A stretch of 64,000 nucleotides of DNA. Source: Lichenostomus cassidix. Taxonomy: Eukaryota; Chordata; Aves; Passeriformes; Meliphagidae. The position numbers were made by a program, and so were the translations under genes. The notes under the pieces are model-generated. The model worked only from the letters and a program-made list of their open reading frames with translations, was not told the DNA's origin and did no database searches. Position 1 is the first letter of the stretch, and each line of letters begins with the position of its first letter. The DNA is taken from assembly GCA_008360975.2 (NCBI GenBank), contig CM039184.1, positions 38,427,797-38,491,796 on the forward strand, in the 5' to 3' direction. Below are positions 49,083-62,460 of the stretch, piece after piece.

Positions 49083-50846
49083 TTTTTCTTTTTTTCCCCT
49101 TTAAACATGAAAACTTGTCTTTGTCCTTAGGAACCGTTTCTGTCTTTATTGGTAGGATTGTCCTTCAGTGCATTAGCAGAGATAACAGGTGAAGTCATGG
49201 GCTCCCTTTCAGCACACAGAGCAATGGGGGAAAGCACTGTGCCTAGGGAAGTCCAACATCAGCACAGTCCAGCATTTTCACTACTGTCTTTTAGGCAAAA
49301 CTTGCTTTTAGTTCTGCGGCTTGTTGACAGACATTAACAGAGATGTTATTCAGTCCAGGATCAGAGTAAAATTCCCAGGTGATAAAATCTAGAAAATACT
49401 GTCATTGCTTGTCTGTAAAAAAATCTATACTAACTGGATAGCAGAATAGTAATGTTTTACTTTCTATGTAGAAAACCACACTTTTTTTTCAGGAAAAATG
49501 TTTACAATTGAATAGAAGTTGGGGTTTGTCACATATTGTGAATATAGTTGAACTAATTAGGGTGTGGGTGTTTTGAGTAGTGCACTAGATAAAAAAGAGC
49601 AATTATTTTCAAGCCAATGAGCTATTGTTTCAAAAAGCATTTTGTTATTTTCCTTCAAGAGACTAAAATCTCATTTTTGTGGTTTCTTATGGCTCTTTGA
49701 ACAACTTTTTAAGGCTAATTTGTGATAGATTTTGTACTGTGATTTTTTTGTATTTAGTCTGCTGAAACCATCTAACCTGAATAGCCCAAGGGAGCTAAGT
49801 CAGGAAGCACAGAAATCAAGAAAATGTGAAATTAGTACTTCAAGCTGAACCAGAAGGTAGTAGAACTCAATTTTTGTTGAAATAACAAAGTGAGTATTTT
49901 TATTAAAAAAAACAAAGAACTTATTTTTTCCCCAGCATTCTGCTTTTGTGTTAATAAATTGTGAATTCTGTAGGTTTTGTTTAAAATAGGAAACATCATT
50001 TGAATTTTTGATGGTGCGATGTAGTTCAACAGTCTTTATAGGAAGGGGTGGAGTTTCCTGAAAGGGAAGTTTGATCTCCAGATCAATTCTGAAGAGGTCT
50101 GAGACATAGTCTTCATTGAACAGCGACAGCAAAGGACATTCTCATGCATGCTACACTTCTGAGTTGATGGCAAACTGGTCTCAACTTCAGTGGTCATCCC
50201 TATCCTTTCCTACAGCATGTGACAGATACCGAGAAGAGGCTTTGCACTGGCTCAGTGTGCTTGAGGCTACTGCACAAATTATGTTGCTCACAAAGTCCAT
50301 ATTAACATTAAAGTAAGACAAGCAGAAAGGTGAATGGAAGCTTTATGGATGTCAGTAAGGTGGTCGTCTATCTGATTTTCCTTTTAATAGAAAAAAACAA
50401 ATAAGGAGAGATCATTTGAATGATGTAAGTCAGTGAACCAGCTGAAACTCACTAGAAATTAGGGAACTGCTTGGCTATACAGAGACCCCCCCAGGAATTT
50501 TGCAGCAGTATATAAATTAAGTACCAAAATCCAGACGTACAAAACTCCATGTTAAAATTTTAATACACTTGATAATATCTGTGTCAGACACTATAAAGTG
50601 GTATAAAATATATGCTAATTTAGTAATTTGTTATGAACCAGCCACATGGGTAATGCTTTTTATATTAAAGTAGGGATCTTCAATGGGGTCCTACTGAGTT
50701 TTAGGAAAGTCTCCAAAAATTGCAACTCCAGCACATGTGAAGCTCAATGTGAATGTAGTTTGATTGCAATTTGGTGGTTTTAAGTGCAACTTCGATACAT
50801 ACTGTTTCACACCCCAATTGTCAGCAATGACGTTAACTATGCTGTT
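49083..50846. other. Unassigned DNA
   Basis: No gene recognised. A 97-base exon-like segment at 50,216-50,312 (+) is described under observations. The 110-codon minus frame at 49,800-50,132 is Phe/Lys/Asn-rich without a domain. Confidence 0.55.
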
Positions 50847-50868
50847 AAAAAAAAAAAAAAAAGAAAAA
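50847..50868. repeat. Poly(A)16 plus gaaaaaa
   Basis: Homopolymer run interrupted by single G. Confidence 0.8.
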
Positions 50869-52287
50869 AGTTAAAAAGTGAAGGATTGTATTCCTCTTGT
50901 CTGCTCACTGTGCAGTTGATGAAGATAGTTATGTATTTAGTGACTGAGACTGAGCCTGCTGTAAGAGGTAGTACAAGCTACCTTCTTCAAGTATTTAAAA
51001 ATATGATGACCGTGCCTGAGTACCCAAGCTCCAGGTGTGATTTTGGAGCCTTGGCAGGTATTTCTGTTACTGAATACATATCTATCATGTGGGAAAAAAC
51101 GGTCTAATCTCAGTTGTAAATGCTGAGAATTACATGTCACTTCCCTTCAAGCAATAAATGCTCTTTTGTCTATCTAGATTTTGTTATATGTTTTTCACAA
51201 TAATTCCTAACAGTGCGCTATGTCATTAAAATATCAAAATCTAATAAGTCAGCTGGCAATAAATGGAAAAAATGAAATCCATAGCAAAGATTAGTGATAT
51301 CTAAAAGTGGTTTATGGGTCCTAGTGGGATTCCTCCTTTTTTAACAACAAAGTGCGGAGTGAAAGAATATGCACAGCTTACTTTGTCTTCCTATTTCTTT
51401 TGATCTGAAAGAACAATCAGATAAGGCTGATTTCTGAAGACAGTTCAGAATGAACAGATCTCAGTTGCCCCCAGTGATAACCATCATTGTCAACAGGAGG
51501 CATTCCAGGTACTGACACTAGAGCCTTAAATGTTCAGATACTGAACATTTTATCTTTTATTTTAAAAACTACTGCTGGGAACTCTCTTTATAGAATGCAA
51601 TGGATGATGAGTATTTAGAAGAAGAATGAACCCTGAAGGAGAATAAAGCTCAAGCCTCAGAGACTGTCACTGAACACCAGAAGGACAGAATAATTTAAGG
51701 TTACGGTGGGGAATTTCATGCACACAGAAAACCTGAAGCTGTGAAAAATGGAATGATAGAACTCAGGAGTTACAGTCTACAAAACGAAAATTAAAATTAT
51801 TTAAAGGCCTTGGCCCTAGTGGGCTTTTGTCCAGATTAGTGAACATTCTGTCAGAGTTCAGCAACACTAAGTGCTTTTTCATAGGTAAGGCTCCAAACTG
51901 GACTGTGTTGATAATCAAAGTGGAGGTATCTGGATTAAACCAGTATGCAGAAGTGCTAATAGCTGCTTGCTTTAAGCCGTGTCAGTTAACAGGTGCTAGC
52001 AGTTCCTCTTCAGCTCTCAATCTTTGAAGAAAATACTGATTTTTTACAGGATGTGACAATTTGGTTTTATGTGACTCAGGTACGTTGTACAAAACTCATT
52101 GAGCAAGGCACAATGCCAGGCAGTTGCTGTGAAAACTGATCGTTTACAAATGTAAAAATGATAATTTTTTTTCTAATTTAAGGGTACTAACACCTTTCCC
52201 GCTGCATAATGCTGCTGATTTTTTTAAAATTAGTAGTTAACTATTTTTGTGATTATCTAGGTTATTACTGATACCTTAAAACACCTG
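50869..52287. other. Unassigned DNA
   Basis: No gene recognised. Contains a perfect 10-bp hairpin at 51,528-51,550. Confidence 0.6.
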
Positions 52288-52329
52288 AAAAATATAAAAA
52301 ATATAAAAATATAAAATTAGTATATATAG
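52288..52329. repeat. AT-rich microsatellite (AAAATAT)n
   Basis: Imperfect tandem aaaaatat/aaaatata units running into tatatata. Low complexity. Confidence 0.8.
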
Positions 52330-55300
52330 AGAAATATGGAGTTGTTATAGATTTAGTCAAACCATACTGTTAGTTGTGAGTATGTGGGCAATATTTCTTT
52401 TGTTTAAATGTAAAGAAGTTTTAAAATTATATAGTTTTTACTAGTATCTGACTAGACTTGAGTAGGAGGTAGTGAATCTTGTAGTCCAGTAGGATCTTTC
52501 AGAGTGTTGATATGCCAAATTCAGGTGCTGATGAGTTGATGACCACATTTGTGATTATGAATGTCTGTGGGTAATAAAGAAGATAAAACATGTATTTGAA
52601 AGTCACAGACATTGAGAAGTAGAACTAAAGGTCTCCTCTCTTCTCCCTCCCTCCAATACCTTGGTTTATTCCTTGATCTTAACAGCAGTTGCTCCTTGTG
52701 TGAGAAGTGCATGGCTTTTAGGACACGTTCAGTGTGTCTCCTTGGGCTGGCTCTTCCTATAGGTACTCTTGAGGCCACACTGCCCTGTTTCCTAAGCACA
52801 CAGGAATGCCTGCATTTCCCTGGGTTTCCTTTGTTGGTAAGTCACTGCCAGTTCTGACCTGCAAGGAAAATACAATTCCCTAATATTCTCATATATCTCT
52901 CAAAACTGCTGGAAGTCTTTCTGCAGGCACATCCGAGCAAGTAGAAGCACCAGGTTACTTTTGGGAATTTCATGTGTATCTCTCTGGCATTCAGTTTTTC
53001 TATCACCCAGCAGTGCTATCTGTTAGATAATGTTCCAGGAACACAATTGCAAACAAAGAGTTGTACACAACATGAACATAATTACTTGGCACACTGTTCA
53101 AAAAAGGTTGCAATGATGGCAGGTGTGAAATACGATTTCTTATTTATGTATCTTGAAACAATTTTTTCAAATGCAAATGTAATATAACAGGTGCACAAGT
53201 AGAACAAGTATCACTTTGGCTCATTGTGTTTTCCAAACAGTTTCTTAATAGATGTGCATGAAGGCAATTGAAAACACTGCATAGAAAACATGTGGAAGTA
53301 CCTGTGAACTTTAAGATGGGTTCTAGGTTACACATAATTTAGTCTGTGGGGTGAAACGCATTTTAAATGAAAAGACTTAAATCTGAAGAGACAGTTCTCT
53401 TTAAATAATGCAAAGTTAAGCCAGCTGGGACCTTCAGAATTTTGACAAGATTTTTGTGTATTGAGCAGATAAACTCGACCATTATGCTGATGTTCTCTAC
53501 TGCTAGCAAACATGGACCATTAGGTGGCTGGAGATTGAAACTGTGCTGTGGGCTTATATAAAACTAGAGAGCTCCATCTTACATTTAAAATACGTAGAGC
53601 AAAAACCTGATGCAAAAACACCTCCGTATTTTCCCCCTCAAAATGCCAAATCTCTCTTAATGTAGTGAGTTTTTATCAATGACACTGATCTGAAATCGCA
53701 CCTTGCTGATCTTTTTGCACAACTGCAAGGCCTGTATATTGCATTAATTTTTATGTAAAGTTATACAGTGTTGACATATTCTGTAGCCCTTCTATGACAG
53801 GGCAGTATGAAAACCTTTCTTTCCATGCCTACCAAAGAAATCATTGGGGTTAAATGACAGGGCTCTACCAGTGATTTGCCTGTCACGGAGAACTGTAAAT
53901 TGTAGCCTGTCTCCAGGATAGTGTTTAGACACATTCTGAGATTAATGGTTTTGCATAGACACTTTGGACTTCAAATGATTTTGACATAAGCTCCATCAAG
54001 AAGATTCTTCCAGTTTGAACTCAACTGAAAGTGATTTGCATTTCAGTTATGTTTATATGCAACTTTTTTGGTACAGAACAGACAGAGTCTGATGTAAAAA
54101 TGAAATGGTGTCTCTTACGTTCCAGACTACGTAAAAATTTTCACCTCCAGTTTAACTCTTTGTGACAGATTTTTTTTTTTATGGTAGCTCTTAACACTTT
54201 CAAGTAACAGACAGCACCGAGATATCTTATTTACATGACTGAGCACATAATATCTTTTCTTTTAAAGGAGCACAGCTAGGAAGGAAGGTCTGTATCCTAA
54301 ATTTAGGGGAGAGGAAACTAAGGTATATTAATCTCCTGGGAAATCCATTTAAGAATGTGATCATTCATTCACTTTTCAGAATCTGAATTAGTAATTGATA
54401 TGTGTTCTGCAGCAAATGAGATATTATAATCCAGGAACTCTAACTTTAGACAAAGGTAATAATAAGGTTTCTTTTTTATTTAATGAGGAAATGAGAAAAT
54501 GTTTGTCAGAAGAATGCAATAAAAGCAGACATTCCTTTTTCATGTGTTCTACAGTCTCCTGATTAAAACAGAAAAAGGAAAAATAAAAAACCTTTTTCAT
54601 TATTATTAATTGGTTTTCTGCTCTTCTAATAGGTACTGAAGGTTGTATGGTTTCAGAATGGTAGACAATCAAATGCCACAGCAGTGGTGGAGCCATGGCA
54701 GAACCAGCATAATGGGCTAAATATTTCTATCTTTCTCATAAGTAACTTGAAGTTCCTCTATGCTGCCTCTCCCTCTGGGCTAAGAGAAACAATCCCTTTT
54801 TACTTAAGCAGACTTTTTGAAAAGATACATTGCATCATTGACCAAATATACACCACCAAACTCTTCACAGCATGTGGACCCCTTGTATTACCTGAAGTAG
54901 GTATTTTCCTGTTGGATGACATTTTCCTCGTGCCTGCCCTGTTCACCTTAGTATCAATGCAGTTACATAACATCAGGTTTCTGAGTCATATCATATCATT
55001 AGAGGAGAATTAGATGGTCTTTTCAGGAAAAAAAAAGCTCTTATTTGCCAAATGATATGCAGATTTGTTCAAACATTTATAGAACTGTCTTCATGATTTT
55101 TTAATTTCAGTATTTAAGTTTTTACATACAATATCTGTGATTCTTGTTTATAATATTTGTGACTGGAACATTGATTAAGATATACAGAAGACTGAGATGA
55201 AAACAGATGGATTTGAATAGCAGGTTGGAGGATTATTAACCTCGTGTACCACATATTAGATGGAGTCTGGGCAGGAAGTTACAGGACTTCTTCCATAAAA

Positions 55301-56640
55301 TCTCACAGCAAATGCATAGTGTCTTCAGCCAACCTGCCAGTGATTTGGATGCTCTGTCTTTCTCCTCTGTGTAGGTAAATAACATAGCAGCTGGTCACTA
55401 CAGGTAACAAAGACCTCACGTTGCCGAAGGACCAGCATACACTGGGAGAATGCATGAAAATTCCAACGTATAGGAGCAAACCAACTGGAAACTTTTTTGT
55501 AGTGGGCACAGACCCCAGCCTCCTAGTGACTGCTTAGCAACCATACTCTTTAAAAGCCACTCAAAAAAAAAAGTTTTCTTCCCTGGCACTGGAAGACAAC
55601 TAGATCCAAACCAAGCCAAACTGAAACCTGTTTGGATGCGGCAACTTGATAGAGCTACAAGGCTCTAGGATAGAGCTCCTGTAGCAGCATTGTAGTTCAG
55701 AGTTTGTGTAGCAACTAGAAGTGAGGGGCTTCTGAAGCCATAGGGTAAAGTTTAAATGATGAATGCAGGAAATTAATTTATAAGCCTCTATTTCCCTTTG
55801 TCAGAGAGGAAAGGCAATCGTTCAGGATGAGCCTGTTTGGTGTTACTCAGTAACATGCATGATTGTCTCCTTTAGAGATTGAGTTGTTCACATAATGAAG
55901 CAAACTGCCATTGCCTTCTCTTGCTGAAAATTGGATAGGCAAGTGATTGTTTAAATTTAAACAAACAAAAAAAAAAACCCAAAACTCCAACATAATATAT
56001 TACTGTCAAAATAATTCAGCTATAATAGCTTAATTTGTTTGTTTTAATGTGGCTATGGAATGTATTTCGCACCTTTTTTTCTTTTTAAACAACCAGAGCT
56101 GAAGTTTACAAAAAATATAATGCACAAATTAGTGTATGTAAAAAATCCTATTATGAATGTGATTAGTGCATGCCCCTTGCTAATGTCAGCAGTTATTTTT
56201 AGTGGAGAGCATTTGTAAGATCTGGCAGAGAACTCTTGAAATGTCAGGAGGGTAAGAGGAAGCGTAGCAGAAGCCAAATACATATATAAATATGTTAGAG
56301 GATTTTAATACTATGTCCATCATTTTTTAAAAGACAAGATGCAGCTCTCTTGAAACTGACCTGGTAGATCATAGTTCCCCTCCTATATCATAGGTTTTGT
56401 ACAGACACTACATAATTACTTGAATTTTAGAAAGAAGCTTGGTTTCCTTGTAACCTGAGGAAAGAGCTTGTTTTCCCTTTCCCTTCTTGTTTACAGACAG
56501 ATAATTGTTAAACAGGTATTGGTAAACAGCTTATTTCACTTCTGGGAAGTTTGTGTTGTACTTACGTAATTTCTTTCTGACAGAAAGATCATCAAGTTTT
56601 GCCCCAAAATACTTAAAGTTTATATTCTGTCTTACATACC
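52330..56640. other. Unassigned AT-rich DNA
   Basis: More than 4 kb without recognisable gene or repeat family. A T11 run lies at 54,170-54,180. The 109-codon + frame 54,684-55,013 and others lack domain features. Confidence 0.6.
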
Positions 56641-56661
56641 AAAAAAAAAAAAAAAACCAAC
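56641..56661. repeat. Poly(A)16 run
   Basis: A16 followed by ccaac. Simple sequence. Confidence 0.8.
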
Positions 56662-59600
56662 AAAACCCCACATTCAAACCCTCCTGGAAGCTGTAAAGGG
56701 AAGGGCAGTTCTTTGAGAGTGTTATTCCCAAGCTCAGGAATGGTGCTGTTCAGTGCTGTTATTATTTTGTTTCATACAGTAATACCTGCATACTTGCCCA
56801 GTATACTTTATTAACAATGTTTTCACAGTGAAATATGGGTCAGATTTGTATGCAGCAGTGTTTCAAGCACATCTTTCATCTCATGAGGATTCTCATTTTC
56901 TCTACTTTTTCTAATGACTGATTATATATTTCTGCTTGCATAAAGCCAGGAAAGCTGCTGAGTTGTTATTGGTGCAAAACTTGATACCTGTTAAGATTCC
57001 ATAATTTAGCTTTTCAGTAGTGCAGGAATAGAACTTTCCTCTTTGATAAACACTGCACTCACAGATTTCATGTCATCCAAGCGTAAGTATGACATTTTCA
57101 CTTACACATTATGGAGAGTTTTTTGTTTGCTGGATGGGGTTTTTCTAAAAGTCTCTACCTAGTTCCCATTGTAAAGTAAGTGCTGTGTCTTCCAAACTTA
57201 TCAGTTCTGATGTCTGCATCAGAACTCTGTCCTCAGAAATGAGTCTAAATCCCTACAATTATTAAGGTCTCTTTAGACACACTCTAAACATCAGGGTCAC
57301 CAGGAACTGAAAGCTTCCAGTCACCTTCCCATTATCCTTTCCTCACTGACTACTGAAAAATTGCAGGAGATATATCTATTTTATTTACATACTTCATTGC
57401 TTTCTTGGTTTACAGGAAAGGTAATTTTCATCCTTCAAAAGCAGATCAGGTTATGAAAAATTACACTCAGAGCTGAAAATAAAATGGACCATCCAGGTAA
57501 ACAAATGACATACTAATGGCCAAAAACCAACTCTTAAGTCCTCTTCAATTGCAGTGCATGTTCTGAGAATTAAAATATGGGATTTATTGGTGGTACAATT
57601 TATTTCTGCTTAAAATAGAAATGACAGGACTGTGGTGGAAAATTAAAAAGAAGAATAAGTAGTAGCTTAAGTTCATGAATGCAATCAGCAGTTTTAAATG
57701 TGATGCATTTTTATTGTTTTGAAGCAACTTTTACAGTGATTTTTCAGAGTTCCCTTAAAAATACATAGCAATTAAAAATTGTGCTTGCTGCCTAATCCTG
57801 GAGGATTTGAATAAAAATAAATAGATAAGTAAGGTCAGTAAAAAAGCTAAAGGACGCTATCAAATTTTGCACATCCAAAATTTGACCTAATATATTTTTT
57901 AAAATCTAATCTTTTTATATGCTCTGAGCCTGAGAATCCTGTCAAAATTATAATTTCAGTGCAAATAAAAATATCAGCTATGCAACCAGATCACATTAAT
58001 GCAATTTCTTCTTTGTATTTGCAGATAAATCTCCTTTTTATTTTACTTTCTCCTTGTGCTAAATGCTTCAATACATAAATACAGCATTCTGAAGCCTTTA
58101 TGAAGTCTGACTCTCCTTTGCTGTACTAAAATAATACAGCAAGCAGACAGTTAGAAGACTTGTATGTTCCCAAAGAAAAGTCTACTATTATGAAAATACA
58201 TGTGCAAATTCCATGTTATGAATTTATTTTACAAGTTCAATTCAAAATAGTGCTTCTTTTGTTTATGTAATTACTCTATGAAATTTCAGCTAGTTAATAT
58301 CAAAATCTTTGGATAAATACTGGTTTGGATTTAAAGCTGTATGAACACAAAGCGGGGGAAGGAAGGCAAAAACACAAACCCATTTCTTTTTGGTGCATTT
58401 TATTCATACAGAATATTATGAATTTTATTGTTGATGAAGCTAAGAATGAGAGAAGATAGATGTCAGAAGGCAGATCCTTTTGTATTGGTGGGAAAGAAAA
58501 ATGGCTCACATAAAAAATAAATAAGCTTAGAACTATAAAATATTGAATATAAAAATATTTTTTGTGAGAGAATAGGAATTTATATTTTTTAATGGGGAAT
58601 GGATAATGGTATAAGAGTGATTGAGAAATTGCTGATGTCAAAGTACTTTTTCAAGAGAAATTACTATGAAGCAAAACTAGGGCAGGGTTCTGAAAAATTT
58701 TTAAAAAAGGGCAACCTGAGTTTAGGCTCTAAATCCAGACTCAAACCCCTTATAGCAGTGTTGATATTTGAAAAGTGCTTAACACTCAAATTTTCCCATT
58801 GAGATCAATTTTTCAAAACAATAGGGTCTAGAAACCTAGCATGAATATGGGCATTTAACTGGAGGCATGTATTTGTGTGATGCTTGATTAATATCTTGAT
58901 AAATGACACAGTATTAAAAAGACTAGGACAATCTGTAGAGGATTTGTTGCAGGTAACAGCCTTGTTCTTCATCTGAATCCATGGAGAACCCAGAACAAGA
59001 GAGTTAGGAAGATTCTAAGTTGGCATTACAAAGTCTAGTTAGCAGGAAGGAAAGGCAGAAGACTGACACTTTTCACAATGTATTGTCTTGGAAAATAAAT
59101 CAGAGATTAATTAAGAGGACCACAAGTGTTGAAATGAGGCAGAAAACCACATTGAGATGTGCTGGAGTCTGGGGAAAGAAGCCTAGAGAGAGGGAGCCAA
59201 AATAGAAAGAAACAAAATGCCAGAGTGGGAAAAATCCCACCAGTATGCAGTGATGATAAGAAGGCAGAATTTGTTCTCAAAAAAAAATGTTGGTCTAGCA
59301 CACTATTATTTGCCTAGACATCTTGAGTGCTCTGTGGACCATGGTTGCAATACGGATATTTGTGAGATGCTTGTCTGCAAAGTGAATACATAGAATTATA
59401 AGGAACTGAGAGACTGAGGGCTATGAAAAAAGGAGTCTTTTTCTGTTCCATATGGCATTCCTGATCTTTACTTGACCAAGTAAGTAATGAATATGTCTTA
59501 CAATTACTTGAATAATAAAAAAAAATAAAAGATAGAAAAGGCTTTAGAATTTTTTTATACGTAAAGATTGCAGAATTTATAGTGTGCCATTTTGCATTTT

Positions 59601-60064
59601 AGCAGATTGGCTTCCAAGGTACTTGGCCTGCACTAATCTTTGAACCCAAAAAAAAAGAACACTGCTGTTGCAGTTGTATTGCAGCACAGTGAATATATAT
59701 TGCTAACAAGCTGGATATTTTGGTTTTTCTCAGGGAGTTCAGAAACTGCTAATAACTTGGTAACAAAACGATAATATATAATTATAGAGTTGTATAGCTT
59801 GTCAAACAAAAGGCATGCAGTATAATTTTAATTTCCAAAAAGAATCAAAATTGTGAGACTCTGAGGGTGTACTTGTCCAGCCCATCTACCAGCTCTGCTA
59901 CTCATTGCAATATTTTGTGTAACGATACTGCTGTTGATTTTGTGAAACTAGAAAAATTTTCTTCAAGAAAATGTAATAAGCAGTAGTCTGGTTCCTTCTG
60001 AGATGTCAAATACCTACTTTATTATAGCAAGAAAGTGACAGTCAATTTAAACCAGAATTTATTG
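56662..60064. other. Unassigned AT-rich DNA
   Basis: No gene or repeat family recognised. The 113-codon minus-strand frame 58,300-58,641 is Phe/Ser/Ile-rich low-information sequence. Confidence 0.6.
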
Positions 60065-60175
60065 AGAACATTAAGAGCTGGAAGGGCTTTGGCTAATCAC
60101 TGTAATGTCCTCAACAAATGGTAAATGAAAGCATGAGGAAATTGAGTTAACACAAGTTAAAAGTTCACATACTTA
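60065..60175 (+). repeat. Possible L2/MIR-type ancient repeat relic
   Basis: taagagctggaagggctttg, then a 3-part spacing to gcatgaggaaattgagttaa and caagttaaaagttcacata follows the order of the old L2/MIR-type tail (agagctggaagg ... gaggaaactgag ... aagtgacttgcc ... cacac). Highly diverged. By eye only. Confidence 0.35.
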
Positions 60176-61816
60176 CTGAATTATATTAAAAACCCTATAA
60201 CCTAATTAAATTATCTAAAACTACTCATTTCAGCCTGTCCTGTTATTTTAGTGAATGCATATGATGGTATTTTCTTAGATGTGTAACAGTTGACAGCTTT
60301 AGCATGAGTCAGATAAAAAGCCAATGAAAAAGATCAAAGGATTAGTTATTTACTAATCTGCAATATTCTGAGTAGTTTTACTTAATGATGAAAAGGATTT
60401 TGCATTGATGCTTCTTTATATAATTCATATTTTTAACTTAAAAGGTCAGTGTTGTCCAAACTTGAATATGTTGATAAAACGTAGCCATTTCTCCTCCTTT
60501 ATGGAATTTTTGGGGAGGAAATGCAAGAGAAGGTAAAGTAGTATGCAGGATGTATTTCAGGTATGCTGACTGCAAAAGCTGCATTTTAGCTGTTTTATGT
60601 ACCATCACAATACTCAACAAAGATCTTTTTGCATGCCTAGATTTTATCGTAGCATCTAACATTAAAGATCATGTTTCTGAGGTTTTATGTTAACTTACTT
60701 GAAAAAAACTTTTCAATTCCTTTAAGTTGGTTTTAAAATAAATGAAGAAAATTACTTCACTAGTATAACTGGCAAATTTTCTACAATTCCTGTACAGATT
60801 CAAGGTTTTTTTGAAAATAATGAGCAAAGAAACTTTTTGTGCTTTCAGCTTATGGCTCAGGAATTTGTACTTGAAAACGATAGGAAGATCTTCGAGTGTC
60901 TATGAGAAATTTGACTCAGTAGCCAGATAACAGCATGTACATGAAGTATCATTCTGAATTCTAGCGGCACAGAGGACTGTTTCAAAAGAAAAAAAAATTT
61001 GGATCGTGAACGGCAGAATTTTTTTTCAATTTGGAGAGGTTTTGGCTTTATATATTTGCTGGCTCTACTTCCCTGAAATGAAGAAAATCATGTAGGATAC
61101 AGCTTCAATCCTTTGGCTAACCACAGAGAACAGAACCACCATCTGAATACATTTTCCCGGGAAAACTCAGGCACTATAGAGGAGACATTTCTGTCACCTA
61201 ACACACAAGTGTGTAAGGACATTTACTGAGGATGGCAGAAGAAAGACAGTTTTCACCTCTAGGGGAAAAAATAAGAAATAATAAGTGTGACTGTAATAGA
61301 ATATCAAGATGGCATTCCAACAATATTCAAATTGGATGTATCCCATAGGAAGTTCCACATTGTATTGCACTTTGAGAATGCATTCTTCTCAGCGAGAAAT
61401 AGGGCATTACACATTTGTTTCTAACTGCTTGCTGAAAGAGAAAAGCAAACGTACAAATGAAATTGTTCTCCCACTGTTAGAAAAATAATTGTTTTATGAA
61501 ATGAGAGGACCTGTCCACTCCTGTTCTAAGTGCTTGTCTCCCAAGAAGAAAGGATATCATTGATTGTTTATTGCTGACACCAAGATGAAAGAAATTATGT
61601 CAGTTTGGCTCTCTGACAATTGGTTTAACATTAAGGCTTACTCACAAAGAAACAAAAAGCATTATCCTTTTTTTTTCCCCTTAAGTACTTCATACTTTTT
61701 CTCCATTTAAAACAAAGAAACTTAAACTGATCAAAAGTAATACATAATATGTATTTGGAATAAATAATAATATTTTTTCTGTATAGCTGAGAACTGCTAG
61801 TTTTAAAACTGGCTTT
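60176..61816. other. Unassigned AT-rich DNA
   Basis: No gene or repeat recognised. Confidence 0.6.
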
Positions 61817-61840
61817 CACACACACACCACCACCACCAAA
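61817..61840. repeat. (CA)n-(CAC)n microsatellite
   Basis: cacacacacaccaccaccac: five CA steps passing into CAC trinucleotide steps. Confidence 0.85.
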
Positions 61841-62339
61841 TGGACAAATAAATGAAAAATAAACAGCCTACACTATATATAGGATAATTTGGCATTTCTG
61901 GGTAACCTGAAAGCAGCTTTAGGGAAATCTATGAATATAAGGATACATCTGCTTCTTGTAAATGCAGAAACAGCTTAATTTAAAGTTGAGACATTTATAT
62001 ATATTTTCCCCGATGAAACAGATAAAATCCCATCAATTTTTCAATCAGAAGTGAATAAGGGAAAAGGTTCTTGGAGCACAGACCAGCTCAAAAAGCCCGT
62101 TACAGTCTAAAAAGATGACCAAACCCAGAGCAACTTTCAAATCAGAGTGTAATCTAAAAGCCCGAAGAATTATTCCAGTGAATGATCATTTTGGAGTGCT
62201 TTTTTTTTTTTCTTTCAATATGAATGCAAAGAGTCATTTTTAACAAATGAGAAGAAGGAAAGAATGATATGTTATAGCTCTGAAGTGCTTTCTGAAATTC
62301 CAGCATCTGTAATAGGTAATCAAATTGCCTTCACTTTAG
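61841..62339. other. Unassigned DNA
   Basis: No gene recognised; T-run near 62,201-62,211. Confidence 0.6.
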
Positions 62340-62460
62340 CGGTGAGCTGCCCGCCCTCGGTGATGAATGCTGCGTGTCTTTCAGTCCTGAGCCATCTCTC
62401 CGCTAAGTTCAGCGCTGCTGAAAATTCCAGTCAAATCAATGTGGTTGTACTGATGTAAAG
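62340..62460. other. Small CpG-retaining, GC-richer patch (possible conserved non-coding element)
   Basis: Six CpG dinucleotides fall within about 75 bases (62,340-62,414) in surroundings that almost lack CpG. The sequence is neither simple nor a repeat I know. This pattern fits an unmethylated or selectively maintained element, or a young insertion. A 64-codon + frame (62,264-62,458) covers it but has no domain. Confidence 0.3.

Noticed and set aside
51573..51630. Acceptor-like ctctttatag followed by a short acidic frame ending DDEYLEEE and a stop, then aataaa
   Set aside because: Looks like a tiny terminal exon, but the pyrimidine tract is weak and 11 codons carry too little information.
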